DNA of 64,000 nt from Sneathiella sp. HT1-7. GTDB lineage: Bacteria; Pseudomonadota; Alphaproteobacteria; Sneathiellales; Sneathiellaceae. The stretch is taken from positions 620,001 through 684,000 of the forward strand of contig NZ_JAJFZN010000003.1 in NCBI RefSeq assembly GCF_020731145.1, written 5' to 3'. Under the pieces are notes generated by a model. That model saw only the letters and a program-made list of their open reading frames with translations, did no database searches and was not told the DNA's origin. The position numbers and the translations under genes were made by a program. Shown one piece after another: positions 1 through 9,062 of this stretch (position 1 is the first letter of the stretch; the number at the start of each line of letters is the position of its first letter).

Positions 1-157
1 TTTGATTGCCGCCCTCGTATCTATCGCTGCTGTTGTGGCCTTTGGTTCAACCGGCGAAACAATCCTTGAAGCCTTCACCGGTATAACCGAGGATTTCTGT
101 GTTGCCATTGGTGGAAATTTTTCTCTTTCCAACGACGGTCTCAACAGCTGTTCTTAA
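1..157 (+). CDS. Flp/Fap-type IVb pilin, C-terminal part (5' end outside window)
   Basis: The frame is open from base 2 and ends at a TAA at 155-157, giving 51 residues. It begins inside a hydrophobic helix (LIAALVSIAAVVAFGS), followed by a short polar tail with two cysteines. This is the layout of the C-terminal half of a Flp major pilin, whose hydrophobic helix forms the core of the Tad pilus fibre; the prepilin peptidase site is outside the window. Its position directly before cpaB is the usual one for the structural pilin. The cysteine pair in the tail could form a disulfide, which is an inference. The assignment rests on helix character and context because too little remains for a strict family match. 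Confidence 0.75.
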   Translation, partial: LIAALVSIAAVVAFGSTGETILEAFTGITEDFCVAIGGNFSLSNDGLNSCS

Positions 158-204
158 TCCCATTCGGATTTTCCCAATCCTTTCAAACACAGTTTAAACA
201 TCTT

Positions 205-226
205 GACGCTTTCGTGGCGTCTTTTA
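205..226 (+). terminator. Weak intrinsic terminator-like hairpin after the pilin gene
   Basis: GACGC and GCGTC (205-209 and 217-221) can pair around a 7-base loop and are followed by TTTT. The stem is only 5 bp, so termination is probably partial. This would fit a very highly expressed pilin with read-through into the assembly genes. The rest of 158-399 is AT-rich non-coding leader with a TATACT word at 245-250 that could be a -10 element for cpaB, without a convincing -35. Confidence 0.35.
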
Positions 227-399
227 TCCAAATACCTCTAATTTTATACTATTTTTGCGGGCATTTTAGGAGCTTTCCGATGTGTCATCTAATCTGGAAA
301 TCTTCGAGATTTTGCCTTTAAAACACCACGAATTTAACCGGAAATTAATGTCTTCAGGTCTAAGCTACCCGATATTTGAAATCTGATGGATTTAATATC

Positions 400-1302
400 A
401 TGGCGCGAAAATTAATACTGATCGTTTTTGCATTACTTATTACCGGATCAACTGTTTGGTTTGTGCGCAATTGGGCTGGCCAGCGAACTACAGCGCCCGA
501 AACTGCTGCGCTTGTTGAGACTCAGCCAGTACAACAGAACATAAGAATTCTTGTTGCGGCAACAGAACTTCCCGCTGGAACACTCGTGCAGGAACAGCAT
601 TTGAAGTGGCAGGCCTGGCCCGAAGACGATGATATCGAGGATCTCTACATTGTAGAAGATTCAGAAGAGCGTTCACTTGAAGATTTTATCGGCACTGTCG
701 TCCGACATGGCGTTGCCGCAGGTGAGCCAGTTACTGATTCACGCATGGTGAAACCGGGCCAGAGCGGCTTCCTCGCCGCAGTCCTAAGCCCAGGCAAGCG
801 CGCTGTTTCCATCCCTGTTGATGTTACATCGGGTATTGCCGGATTCGTTTTTCCGGGTGATCGCGTTGATGTCATCTTGACCCATGCTCTTGTTCAGGAA
901 TCCGAAGTTGAAGGCGAAACAAGTGCCCCGCGCCGGGCCAGTGAGACGATCCTGACGGATGTTCGGGTTGTGGCCATGGATCAGACAACCAACGATCAGG
1001 CGCAGGAGGCCTCCGTTCGTCGCGTCGCCACATTGGAAGTCTCGCCAAAGGGTGCGGAAATTGTCGCGGTTGCCAAGGAATTAGGTGGCTTGTCTCTGTC
1101 TCTGCGTGCACTCGCACGTATAGACGATGAAGCGAAAAGTAAAGACGGAACAGTGGCCTTCAAGGCCGAACGTGGCCGCGGCCATACCTGGGATAGCGAG
1201 GCAAGTCGCCTCATTACCGGCGAAACCCCGCGGACCGGTATTCCGACAACAGTCATCAATGTCGTACGTGCTGGCCAAGCCAAGCAGAAGTTGTTCGACT
1301 AA
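400..1302 (+). CDS. cpaB: Flp pilus assembly protein CpaB (RcpC family, SAF domain)
   Basis: 300 residues. A single N-terminal membrane helix (LILIVFALLITGSTVWFV) is followed by a periplasmic part whose first section (about residues 45-115, ILVAATELPAGTLVQEQHL) is the SAF/CpaB domain, and then by the RcpC-like domain (AVSIPVDVTSGIAGFVFPG). CpaB/RcpC proteins sit with the CpaC secretin in the Tad channel and help pilus assembly. The ATG at 400 is preferred over an in-frame TTG at 376 because it places the hydrophobic helix next to MARK; the ribosome site is weak for both. The gene precedes cpaC by 12 bases and starts the assembly operon. Confidence 0.92.
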   Translation: MARKLILIVFALLITGSTVWFVRNWAGQRTTAPETAALVETQPVQQNIRILVAATELPAGTLVQEQHLKWQAWPEDDDIEDLYIVEDSEERSLEDFIGTVVRHGVAAGEPVTDSRMVKPGQSGFLAAVLSPGKRAVSIPVDVTSGIAGFVFPGDRVDVILTHALVQESEVEGETSAPRRASETILTDVRVVAMDQTTNDQAQEASVRRVATLEVSPKGAEIVAVAKELGGLSLSLRALARIDDEAKSKDGTVAFKAERGRGHTWDSEASRLITGETPRTGIPTTVINVVRAGQAKQKLFD

Positions 1303-1314
1303 GGAGTAATTTCG

Positions 1315-2736
1315 ATGCTGACCAGACTATTACAACCGTTGGCCGTACTTGGGCTGGGATTGATGTTAGCCGTAGGTGCTCCAACACAAATCCAGGCTGC
1401 ACAGGTTATTAATTCCAAGGGTGATATTCTCGCCTTGACCCTGAATTCAGGGAAGCTTGTTCAGTTGGATCAACCGGCCGTCTCCGTTTTTGTCGGAAAT
1501 CCGGAGCTTGCCGACGTGCAGGTTCAGTCACCGACAATTATATACGTATTCGGGAAAGGCACGGGCAGCACAAATTTGTTTGCTCTAGATGCCAAGGGCC
1601 GGGTTCTGCTCAACTCGCCGATTTCCATTACCCATGATGTGACCTCTTTGAATGACGCCCTTCAAGGTATTAGCCCTTATGGTGGCCTAGTGGCGCGCTC
1701 TACCCCCACCGGCATTATGCTGACCGGGCGAGTGAAATCAGCGGCCCAGGCAGAGGATGCCCGTCGGATGGCGGCGCTTTATCTCGGCGGTGGAACAGTC
1801 TTTAACCGGATCGAGGTGGCCGGCGCGATGCAGGTTAACCTGCGCGTTCGGATCGCAGAGGTTTCGCGTTCTGTCACGAAGCAGTTTGGTGTGAACTGGG
1901 AAGTTTTCGGCCGTATTGGTGATGCCTTCCTTGGCATTGCGACACCGACCGATATTGCGGGATCTGCTGCGACCGGCATTACTCGGCTTGGTACCGGTAC
2001 AAACTTCGTTTCAGGCTATAGTGATAACAATGTTGATATATTGAATGTTATCGATGCCCTTGATGAAGAGGGTTTACTTACTATTCTGGCGGAACCCAAC
2101 CTGACAGCTCTTTCCGGAGAGACGGCAAAGTTTCTTGCTGGTGGTGAATTCCCAATCCCTGTTCCACAGGAAGATGGTGCGATTACTGTTCAGTATAAGC
2201 CATTTGGTGTATCTCTTGAATTCAAGCCGACAATTGTTGATGACAATCTGATCAATCTGCAGGTTAAGCCGGAAGTCAGCCAGCTTTCATCGCAATCCGC
2301 CATTAATGTTGGTGGCTCGTTTATCCAGTCACTGTTGACACGCCGTGCGGAGACCACAGTGGAACTGTCAAGCGGACAGAGTTTTGCTATCGGCGGACTG
2401 CTGAGCAGCGACGGCGACAATAATATTTCTAAAACACCATTCCTTGGGGACATTCCGATTTTGGGGGCACTTTTCCGGTCTTCTTCCTTTCAGAGGAACG
2501 AGACGGAGTTGCTGATTATCGTGACCCCATATCTCGTGAAGCCTAGCAATTCCCGGATTGCTGAGCCGACAGATGGCTACATTCCACCAACGGACAATGA
2601 TCTATACGTACAAGGTGAGAATTTCCGTCCTACTTTGGGCGCAAATGCTCCGACGAAGGACGGACGGGATACTGCCGCTGCGGCGCCGCCGTCTGATGTC
2701 AAGCTTGCTGGCCCTGCTGGCTTTATCCTGGAGTAA
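1315..2736 (+). CDS. cpaC: Tad pilus secretin CpaC (RcpA)
   Basis: 473 residues with an N-terminal signal peptide ending near IQAAQ. The pilus-specific N-terminal domain follows (about 30-110: KLVQLDQPAVSVFVGNPELA, then IYVFGKGTGSTNLF), then a BON-like stretch, and a secretin domain over roughly residues 245-410 (LLTILAEPNLTALSGETAKF; FLGDIPILGALFRS; ELLIIVTPYLV). Secretins form the outer-membrane ring through which the Flp fibre leaves. An AAGGAG ribosome site lies 8 bases before the ATG. The length and the closing 'PYLV' motif are normal for the family. The tail after about residue 420 is low-complexity and Ala-rich. Confidence 0.95.
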   Translation: MLTRLLQPLAVLGLGLMLAVGAPTQIQAAQVINSKGDILALTLNSGKLVQLDQPAVSVFVGNPELADVQVQSPTIIYVFGKGTGSTNLFALDAKGRVLLNSPISITHDVTSLNDALQGISPYGGLVARSTPTGIMLTGRVKSAAQAEDARRMAALYLGGGTVFNRIEVAGAMQVNLRVRIAEVSRSVTKQFGVNWEVFGRIGDAFLGIATPTDIAGSAATGITRLGTGTNFVSGYSDNNVDILNVIDALDEEGLLTILAEPNLTALSGETAKFLAGGEFPIPVPQEDGAITVQYKPFGVSLEFKPTIVDDNLINLQVKPEVSQLSSQSAINVGGSFIQSLLTRRAETTVELSSGQSFAIGGLLSSDGDNNISKTPFLGDIPILGALFRSSSFQRNETELLIIVTPYLVKPSNSRIAEPTDGYIPPTDNDLYVQGENFRPTLGANAPTKDGRDTAAAAPPSDVKLAGPAGFILE

Positions 2737-2741
2737 ATTTG

Positions 2742-3419
2742 ATGAAACAGAATTTGTTTAAAAAATCTGCAACGCTGGCCGGCCTAATGGGGATGCTTAT
2801 GTTGACCGCATCTTGCACATCGCCGGAGGGTCTGTTCGGCGGCCATGATAATACGGCCACTCCCGAAAAAGCGAAACTGGAAAAGAAAATCACTGTCAGT
2901 GAGCTTACACCGACAATTATCGTTGATTTCGAATCTGGTCGCGGCAGCCTTGCCGATATGGAAAAAGGCAAGTTACTCGGTTTTATAGAAGCTCAGGATA
3001 TCGAGTTCGGTGAAACGGTAGAGGTTGAATTTCCGAAATCTCAGGGCAGCAGTGGTCTAAGCGAACAACGTTTCGCCGAAGTGGCCACATTTCTGCAGGA
3101 CCAGGGATTTTCTGTTGAGCCACGTGCAACAAAGGAAAATGCAGCTAATTCATTGCGCGTGTATTTCGTGAAATATGTCGCGACGGTTGATCCGAATTGC
3201 CAGAAGGGTTGGTACAAGCCGGAAGGCTTAGCGTACGAAAACCTGCCACTCCCTTATATGGGATGCGCGAATGCGGATGCTTTGGCGGGCATGATCGCCA
3301 ATCCACGTGATTTGGTCGATCCGGCAAATGAAAGCTCCGCAATTGGCGAACGGGCAGCGAAAGCGGTTGAACAATACCGGGCCGGAGCGGCAGGTTCTGC
3401 CGCCGCTTCTAGCGATTAA
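2742..3419 (+). CDS. cpaD: Tad pilus assembly lipoprotein CpaD
   Basis: 225 residues. A hydrophobic signal ends at LTASC, so the protein is probably a lipoprotein, though Thr at the -3 position is not the classic lipobox. The central part carries the CpaD-family pattern of a FESGRGSLAD-type peptide, a helix-strand repeat, and the closing region with conserved Cys residues (DPNCQKGW, YMGCANADALAGMIANPRDL). The NPRDLV sequence close to the C-terminus is typical of the family. CpaD is thought to support the CpaC secretin in the outer membrane. A TTG three bases upstream of the ATG is also in frame, but the ATG is the natural start. The gene is 5 bases from cpaC and 14 bases before cpaE. Confidence 0.9.
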   Translation: MKQNLFKKSATLAGLMGMLMLTASCTSPEGLFGGHDNTATPEKAKLEKKITVSELTPTIIVDFESGRGSLADMEKGKLLGFIEAQDIEFGETVEVEFPKSQGSSGLSEQRFAEVATFLQDQGFSVEPRATKENAANSLRVYFVKYVATVDPNCQKGWYKPEGLAYENLPLPYMGCANADALAGMIANPRDLVDPANESSAIGERAAKAVEQYRAGAAGSAAASSD

Positions 3420-3433
3420 GGGAGTCACAGGAA

Positions 3434-4681
3434 ATGGCTAAATCATCATCATTGAGTACGCTTTTCGGCAATGCTGTTTGCGAAGAGTATATGGGCTTCC
3501 TTGAGGATGAAAAATCCCTGGAAGTCAGCCGAGAAGTTTGCAAGGCGCTTGAATACTCGGCCGATGCAACACTCGACGGGGGTATCACTGCGGCGCTGAA
3601 TCGGATTGAACCTGGAAATTCACCGAAAGTCGTGCTCGCGGATATTACCAAAAGCATGGATCCGGACGGTGACATTACGCGGCTGATCCGGAAAATGGGC
3701 CCGGATAATACCTTGATTGTTTTGGGCGCATCCAACGACGTTGGTGAATTTCGTAAAATGATTGCTCTCGGTGCAAAGGACTATCTGGTCAAGCCATTAA
3801 CGGCGGATGTCCTGAAAGACGCTGTTGAGAACGTAGATCGTCAGTCGCAGGCCCTCCATGCCGCCCAGAGTGGCAAGCTGACCGTTGTAGTTGGTGTACG
3901 CGGTGGTGTTGGAGCGACGACAATTGCAACAAACCTCGCCTGGATTATGGCAAACGAGGAAAAGCTGCCGACCGCGCTGATGGATATGGATCTGCATTTC
4001 GGAACCACGACCTTGTCGCTGGATCTCGAAACAGGTGGTGGGTTTCGGGAAGCTCTCGAAAATCCGCATCGTCTCGACAAACTGTTCCTTGATAGTGCCA
4101 TTGTTAAAGATGGCGATAGGCTTGCGGTACTCGGTACAGAGGAGCCAATTGATGAACTTATTGAAGTAAATGAAGAATCAATCGATGCATTGATCGGCGA
4201 AATCAGCCAGGACTACAATCAGGTCATTGTTGATATGCCGCGACATCTCTTGCCGACGCAAGGGTCACTTCTGGCTTCTGCAGATACGGTAATTCTCGTG
4301 TCCGATCAATCTCTTGCAGGTATTCGGGATATCAATCGAATCACCCAGGCGATGACGACGCTACAGACTAAGGGACGGATACTAAAAGTTGTCAGCCGGG
4401 TTGGTTCGGACCGTGCGGCACAAGTTTCCAAAGCGGACTTTGAACGCGGCCTCAACGAAGAGGTTGATTATGTCGTGCCGGAGGATGCAAAAACCCTGAC
4501 AATCTGTGCCAACGCGGGCAAAGCCATTGGTGAAGTGGCTGTAAAATCGGCGATTGCCAAGGTTCTGCAGGAACTCGCAGCGGATGTTTCCGGATTTGAA
4601 AAACCAAAAAAGAAGGGACTTTTCACAATGGTCCCGGGCGGCAAAGCTAAGAAAAAGAAAGAAGTGGGACCTAAAGAGTGA
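3434..4681 (+). CDS. cpaE: Pilus assembly MinD-like ATPase CpaE (TadZ)
   Basis: 415 residues. The first 135 residues form a receiver-like domain (VLADITKSMD; GAKDYLVKPL). After it comes a ParA/MinD-type ATPase with the deviant Walker A GVRGGVGATTIATNLAW near residues 155-171, ALMDMDLHFG as the switch region, and VIVDMPRH as Walker B. TadZ/CpaE proteins place the Tad apparatus at a cell pole. The C-terminal 25 residues are Lys-rich and may contact nucleic acid or membrane, which is inferred from charge alone. The start has a GGAGTCACAGGAA ribosome site. The stop overlaps the GTG start of cpaF (GTGA), so the two are translationally coupled. Confidence 0.92.
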   Translation: MAKSSSLSTLFGNAVCEEYMGFLEDEKSLEVSREVCKALEYSADATLDGGITAALNRIEPGNSPKVVLADITKSMDPDGDITRLIRKMGPDNTLIVLGASNDVGEFRKMIALGAKDYLVKPLTADVLKDAVENVDRQSQALHAAQSGKLTVVVGVRGGVGATTIATNLAWIMANEEKLPTALMDMDLHFGTTTLSLDLETGGGFREALENPHRLDKLFLDSAIVKDGDRLAVLGTEEPIDELIEVNEESIDALIGEISQDYNQVIVDMPRHLLPTQGSLLASADTVILVSDQSLAGIRDINRITQAMTTLQTKGRILKVVSRVGSDRAAQVSKADFERGLNEEVDYVVPEDAKTLTICANAGKAIGEVAVKSAIAKVLQELAADVSGFEKPKKKGLFTMVPGGKAKKKKEVGPKE

Positions 4682-6579
4682 GTTTATGGCGTTCATCATC
4701 GGGAAGTAAAGGCAAGCCAGCTTCGGTCGCCCCGAGCGCTGACGGCTCGAAATCCGTTGATCTTTTGGCGAAGTTTTCGCCAGAGATCGCGGAAAAACTG
4801 CTGCCCGAAATTGATGTTAACGAGAATAAATCCACTGTTGCACAGATGGTCAAGGCGTATATTCGTGAAGCGATGACGCGTGAAAAGGTCGATCTGAATG
4901 TCCTTGAGCAAAGAAACCTGGTTAATGACCTTACTCAGTCAGTGTGGTTGGAACTCGACAAGAAAAAACAATCTCTGTCGTCCGTACCCGCCCCCGAGAC
5001 ATCCGCGTTGGAAGCCGACGATGGATCCGCAATCGAAGTAAATGGGAGTGGCGAGAGTTCAGCCTATACCCAGATCGTGGAAGAGGGTGTTACTGTTTTC
5101 GGCGCCGACCCGGAAGCACCGGTTGAGGTTAATGCTAAATTTGACCAGCCCCAGAATGTTGGAAAGTTGCTGTCCGACATGGATAGTGATGACGATGAGG
5201 AAATCGAACCCGTCGTACCTCTCGCCAAAACAGAAGAAGACGAAGAAGAGCCGGACGAGAACGATAAATCATCGACGCTCTTAAACATAGATATGACGCC
5301 GGAGACCACGGGCACCAAGATGAACAAACATCTTGAGACCGTAAAGGAAGTGGTGCAGCCGCTGTTGATGGAACGTATCGATATCAGTGCTGCCGTGACC
5401 ATGGATCGTCTGGATCTGGCGCGCGATATTTCCGATATTATCACCGACATCCTGATCGAGGAACGTATTCAGCTTAATCAACGCGAACAGCGTGAATTGG
5501 CTGAAAGCCTGATGCACGACATGCTCGGCCTTGGTCCGTTGGAGCCGCTGCTGGCAGATGAGACAATTACAGATATCATGGTCAATGGACCAAAACAGGT
5601 CTATGTGGAACAGAAAGGCAAGTTGGTACTCTCTGATTGCCAGTTCCGTGACAACGCCCATGTGTTGCAGGTCGCGGGTCGGATCGTCAGTCATGTTGGA
5701 CGACGGATTGATGAATCGAATCCTCTGGTCGATGCACGTTTGGCCGATGGTAGTCGTGTTAATATTATCATTCCGCCGCTCGCTATTGATGGCCCGTCCA
5801 TCTCAATTCGTAAGTTTGCGAAACAGAAAATCACTCTTGACGTGATGGAGAAGACGCAAAACTTGTCGCACGCCATGGCAACGGTTCTTAAAGTTGCTGG
5901 TCGGTCACGGCTGAATATTCTGATCTCTGGCGGTACCGGCTCCGGTAAAACCACTATGCTGAACGCAATTTCGCAGCTGATTGATCCGGGGGAACGTATT
6001 GTTACCATTGAGGACGCGGCCGAGCTACAACTGCAGCAGCCACATGTCGTCCGTCTTGAGACCCGCTCCGCCAACCTGGAAGGGGGCGGTGAAATTGCCA
6101 TGCGGGACCTCTTGAAGAACTCCCTGCGTATGCGCCCAGACCGTATTATTCTAGGTGAAATTCGTGGTAGCGAAGCAATTGACATGTTGCAGGCCATGAA
6201 CACGGGCCATGACGGATCACTCTCCACCATCCATGCTAACCGCCCGCGTGAGGCGCTGACCCGGCTTGAAAACATGGTGGGAATGTCGAGCGTTAATCTG
6301 CCGGCAAAGGCAGTGCGCACCCAGATTGCCTCCGCTATCGACCTGATCGTCCAGATCAGTCGCATGCGCGATGGTGTCCGGCGCGTGACTTATATTTCTG
6401 AAGTTGTGGGCATGGAAGAAGACGTGATCACGATGCAGGATCTCTTCTGGTACGAATTCCAGGGTGAAGATAAGGGCGGCCGTCTGCTTGGCGATTTCAA
6501 GTCAACTGGATTGCGTCCGCATTTTGCACCGCGCGCGGGTTATTTTGGCCTTGAGAAGATGCTTTTGGGAGCCATGTGA
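4678..6579 (+). CDS. cpaF: Tad pilus secretion ATPase CpaF (TadA) with long acidic N-terminal region
   Basis: 633 residues. The C-terminal 420 residues are a type II/IV secretion ATPase: N-terminal domain (LLADETITDIMVNGPKQVYV), Walker A ISGGTGSGKTT near residues 418-428, the Asp box (IVTIEDAAELQL), Walker B (MRPDRIILGEIRG) and the His box (GHDGSLSTIHANRP). It powers Flp pilus polymerisation at the inner membrane. The first 200 or so residues are unusual: a helical stretch of about 80 residues, then an acidic low-complexity linker (DSDDDEEIEPVVPL; KTEEDEEEPDEND), which makes the protein longer than ordinary CpaF. The GTG start overlaps the cpaE stop. No ATG in the first 80 codons is a better alternative. 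Confidence 0.93.
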   Translation: MSLWRSSSGSKGKPASVAPSADGSKSVDLLAKFSPEIAEKLLPEIDVNENKSTVAQMVKAYIREAMTREKVDLNVLEQRNLVNDLTQSVWLELDKKKQSLSSVPAPETSALEADDGSAIEVNGSGESSAYTQIVEEGVTVFGADPEAPVEVNAKFDQPQNVGKLLSDMDSDDDEEIEPVVPLAKTEEDEEEPDENDKSSTLLNIDMTPETTGTKMNKHLETVKEVVQPLLMERIDISAAVTMDRLDLARDISDIITDILIEERIQLNQREQRELAESLMHDMLGLGPLEPLLADETITDIMVNGPKQVYVEQKGKLVLSDCQFRDNAHVLQVAGRIVSHVGRRIDESNPLVDARLADGSRVNIIIPPLAIDGPSISIRKFAKQKITLDVMEKTQNLSHAMATVLKVAGRSRLNILISGGTGSGKTTMLNAISQLIDPGERIVTIEDAAELQLQQPHVVRLETRSANLEGGGEIAMRDLLKNSLRMRPDRIILGEIRGSEAIDMLQAMNTGHDGSLSTIHANRPREALTRLENMVGMSSVNLPAKAVRTQIASAIDLIVQISRMRDGVRRVTYISEVVGMEEDVITMQDLFWYEFQGEDKGGRLLGDFKSTGLRPHFAPRAGYFGLEKMLLGAM

Positions 6580-7586
6580 TGTTTGAAACTGCCGGATCGG
6601 GAGATCTGATAACCATGATGCTGGTCGTTGGTGGCGCGACGCTTCTTATCTCCCTGCTGTTGGTGTTTGCCTTTACCGGTGGGGATAACCATTCACGCGA
6701 ATCCAGTCGGCGTCTCGCTGAAATCGCCCAAGGCCAGAAGCCAATGGGCAAAACGAAAGCGCGCAGCTCTGCACGCCGGACCGAGGATACCAGCGGATTC
6801 AAAATTCTCGATAGCATGATCCGGACACTTGTCCCTAAACCGGATCAGTTGAAAGTCCGGCTTGAGAAAACCGGCCTTAATATTCCGATACCTCGATATG
6901 CGACCTTAACCGGTGTTTTGGTTCTCTCGATCATTCTTGCATCGCATTATCTATATGATATGTCGATGTTTCTGGCGATCCCGGTGGGCCTCGCGTCAGG
7001 CCTGTTTCTACCGCATTTTATCGTCGGTTATCTCGGCAAGCGGCGGATTAACAAGTTTATGAAAACTTTCCCAGAGGCGATTGAGCTTTTATGCCGGGGC
7101 CTACGCGCTGGTCTGCCAATCAGTGAAGCCATCGTCACCGTCGGTAATGACGCGCCTGATCCGGTGGGTAAAGAATTTCGCGGCGTCGCAGATGCCATGC
7201 GGGTGGGGCAAAGCCTTGAAAGTGGCCTGTGGAATGTTGCGCGGCGGATTGATTTGCCGGATTTCAAATTTCTGATCATCGCAATTTCCATTCAACGGGA
7301 GACCGGTGGTAACCTGGCCGAAACGCTGAGCGGGCTTGCTAATACCTTGCGCAAGCGGCGTCAAATTAAGCTCAAAATCAAAGCAATGTCCTCAGAAGCT
7401 CGTGCCAGTGCCTGGATTATCGGCTCCCTACCTTTCATCATGTTCGGTCTGCTTTGGCTCGCGAATGAAGGCTATGTTGGAACGCTGCTCACGGATCCAC
7501 GCGGTATGTATTTGATCGGTGCCGGTCTCGGTATGATCGGTTCGGGCGTTGGTGTGATGGCCAAGATGGTCCGCTTCGAGATTTAG
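6579..7586 (+). CDS. tadB: Tad pilus inner-membrane platform protein TadB
   Basis: 335 residues. One N-terminal membrane helix (ITMMLVVGGATLLISLLLVFAF in part), two central helices near residues 105-150, and a C-terminal pair close to the end flank a type II secretion system F domain (FPEAIELLCRGLRAGLPISE; GQSLESGLWNVARRIDLPDF; QRETGGNLAETL). TadB and TadC form the platform in the inner membrane on which the CpaF ATPase acts. The ATG overlaps the cpaF stop by one base (TGATG); a GTG three bases earlier is in frame but unneeded. The gene is followed after 9 bases by tadC. Confidence 0.93.
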   Translation: MFETAGSGDLITMMLVVGGATLLISLLLVFAFTGGDNHSRESSRRLAEIAQGQKPMGKTKARSSARRTEDTSGFKILDSMIRTLVPKPDQLKVRLEKTGLNIPIPRYATLTGVLVLSIILASHYLYDMSMFLAIPVGLASGLFLPHFIVGYLGKRRINKFMKTFPEAIELLCRGLRAGLPISEAIVTVGNDAPDPVGKEFRGVADAMRVGQSLESGLWNVARRIDLPDFKFLIIAISIQRETGGNLAETLSGLANTLRKRRQIKLKIKAMSSEARASAWIIGSLPFIMFGLLWLANEGYVGTLLTDPRGMYLIGAGLGMIGSGVGVMAKMVRFEI

Positions 7587-7595
7587 GAGAGAGAA

Positions 7596-8579
7596 ATGGT
7601 TGATATCGTCACGCTATTTCCTGATTGGCTACGCTCCGAGAATATGCTGGCCCTGATCGCGGGAGGTGCCTCCTTTGCGGTTGTTCTGATGATGTGGAAC
7701 GCGTTTCTAGTAAAGGACGCGTTGCCGGGCCGGATCAAGAACCTCGAAAAACGCCGAACCAAGTTGAAAACTGATCTGGCCAACGAGACGAAACAGCGCA
7801 GCAAGCTGGTCGTACGCGAGAACATGATGCATCGTGTGGTGAAGAAGCTGCAACTGATGCGGGGTGAACGAGCAAAGGTGATGGCGGCCAAGCTGGCCAA
7901 GGGCGGATGGCGATCGAAAGATGCACTGGTGGCCTATCTTTTTGCCAAGGTTTCCCTGCCGCTTTTATTTACTGTACTGACAGCAGCTTATCTTTTTGGG
8001 ACAAGCGCGGTGGAATGGTCTGTTCCAGTGAAACTGCTTGCCTCGGGCTTTGCCGGTTTCATTGGATATTTAGTGCCTGACACATTGGTGAAAAACAAGA
8101 TAGCGAAACGGTATCAGGCAATCCGTAAGTCGCTTCCCGATGCGCTTGATCTTCTGGTGATTTGTACAGAGGCGGGGCTCAATCTGGATAGTGGACTTGA
8201 TCGGGTTTGCCGGGAGATTGCAAATTCCGCACCTGAGCTGTCTGATGAAATTGGTCTAACTTCAATTGAAATCGGTTTCTTACCGGATCGTAGAATGGCG
8301 CTTGCCAATCTTGCGGCGCGCGTGGACTTCCAGGCGATGACCACGCTGGTTAATACTTTGATCCAGACAGAGAAATATGGCACGCCACTCGCTGTTGCAC
8401 TTCGGGTGCTGGCGGCGGAAATGCGGGATGAACGCCTGATGAAAGCCGAAGAAAAGGCCGCTCGCTTGCCAGCCATTATGACGGTGCCAATGATTGTCTT
8501 TATCCTGCCGGCTTTGTTCATTGTTTTGATCGGCCCTGCGGTTCTGAAAGCAATCGATGCTTTCTCGGGCGGCAGCTGA
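7596..8579 (+). CDS. tadC: Tad pilus inner-membrane platform protein TadC
   Basis: 327 residues. An N-terminal helix is followed by a charged, Arg/Lys-rich cytoplasmic stretch (residues 45-100), two helices near 115-165, and the T2SF domain (SLPDALDLLVICTEAGLNLD; EIGLTSIEIGFLPDRRMALA; TLIQTEKYGTPLAVALRVLA). A last hydrophobic segment (TVPMIVFILPALFIVLIGPA) closes the protein. This is the normal TadC layout. GGAGAGAG lies 4 bases before the ATG. tadC is the last gene of the operon here; the tadD, tadE, tadF and tadG genes often found next are not on this strand in the window. Confidence 0.93.
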   Translation: MVDIVTLFPDWLRSENMLALIAGGASFAVVLMMWNAFLVKDALPGRIKNLEKRRTKLKTDLANETKQRSKLVVRENMMHRVVKKLQLMRGERAKVMAAKLAKGGWRSKDALVAYLFAKVSLPLLFTVLTAAYLFGTSAVEWSVPVKLLASGFAGFIGYLVPDTLVKNKIAKRYQAIRKSLPDALDLLVICTEAGLNLDSGLDRVCREIANSAPELSDEIGLTSIEIGFLPDRRMALANLAARVDFQAMTTLVNTLIQTEKYGTPLAVALRVLAAEMRDERLMKAEEKAARLPAIMTVPMIVFILPALFIVLIGPAVLKAIDAFSGGS

Positions 8580-8723
8580 CCGCGGCTGGCGGGTTACGGT
8601 TGGGCACTCAAACTCCAATAGCTATAGCTTCCTCCTGCGTCTTATAAGAATTCAGGCGCCGTTATAGTTTGTTTCAGTGTGAGGAAGGTTCAGTCGCTTA
8701 CCCTTACATAGAGCAGCCCATCA

Positions 8724-8948
8724 CTTTCCATGGGATATCCATGCTCTATCCAAGTTATTTCCATGGTCCTTCTGTAACTCTCCACTATTCTCCATGTTTG
8801 CCCATTGTTTGGGGCTTTTAGTTGGGTTATCGGGGGCTTTCCATGAATTTCCAGGGCTACCCTGGGCTGCCCTGGGAACTCCAGGGCTCCCCAAGGTTTT
8901 CCGGTGAAAGCCCATGGATGCCCAGAATTTAGATAAATAGGGCATGGA
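8724..8948. repeat. Helically phased array of degenerate CCATGG-like hexamers (period 10-11 bp)
   Basis: Hexamers related to CCATGG start at 8728, 8739, 8750, 8761, 8782, 8792, 8802, 8841, 8851, 8860, 8870, 8881, 8891, 8901, 8912, 8922 and 8942. Nearly all spacings are 10 or 11 bases or twice that. Variants include CCATGC, CCAAGT, CCATTG, CCAGGG, CCCTGG and CCAAGG. The non-core bases are T-rich on the upstream side in the first half. There is a gap with only G-rich blocks at 8811-8840. The words are self-complementary, so many inverted repeats can form, for example CCCTGG-CCAGGG at 8870-8886. Function unknown; see findings. Confidence 0.7.
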
Positions 8949-9062
8949 GCGGGAAAGGAAGGCTTTAACTTGATGGAGGAGAGCGGCCCGTTCAGTAGAA
9001 AGGGACAGTGCTGGGGCAGTTTCAAGCTAAAGGGGCGCAATGTGACAAAGAAGTATCTGCAT

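Noticed and set aside
8690-9040. 116-codon minus-strand frame rich in Pro, Trp and Gly across the phased array
   Set aside because: The underlying repeat has a 10-11 base period that shifts frame, there is no ribosome site, and a second overlapping frame is equally open.
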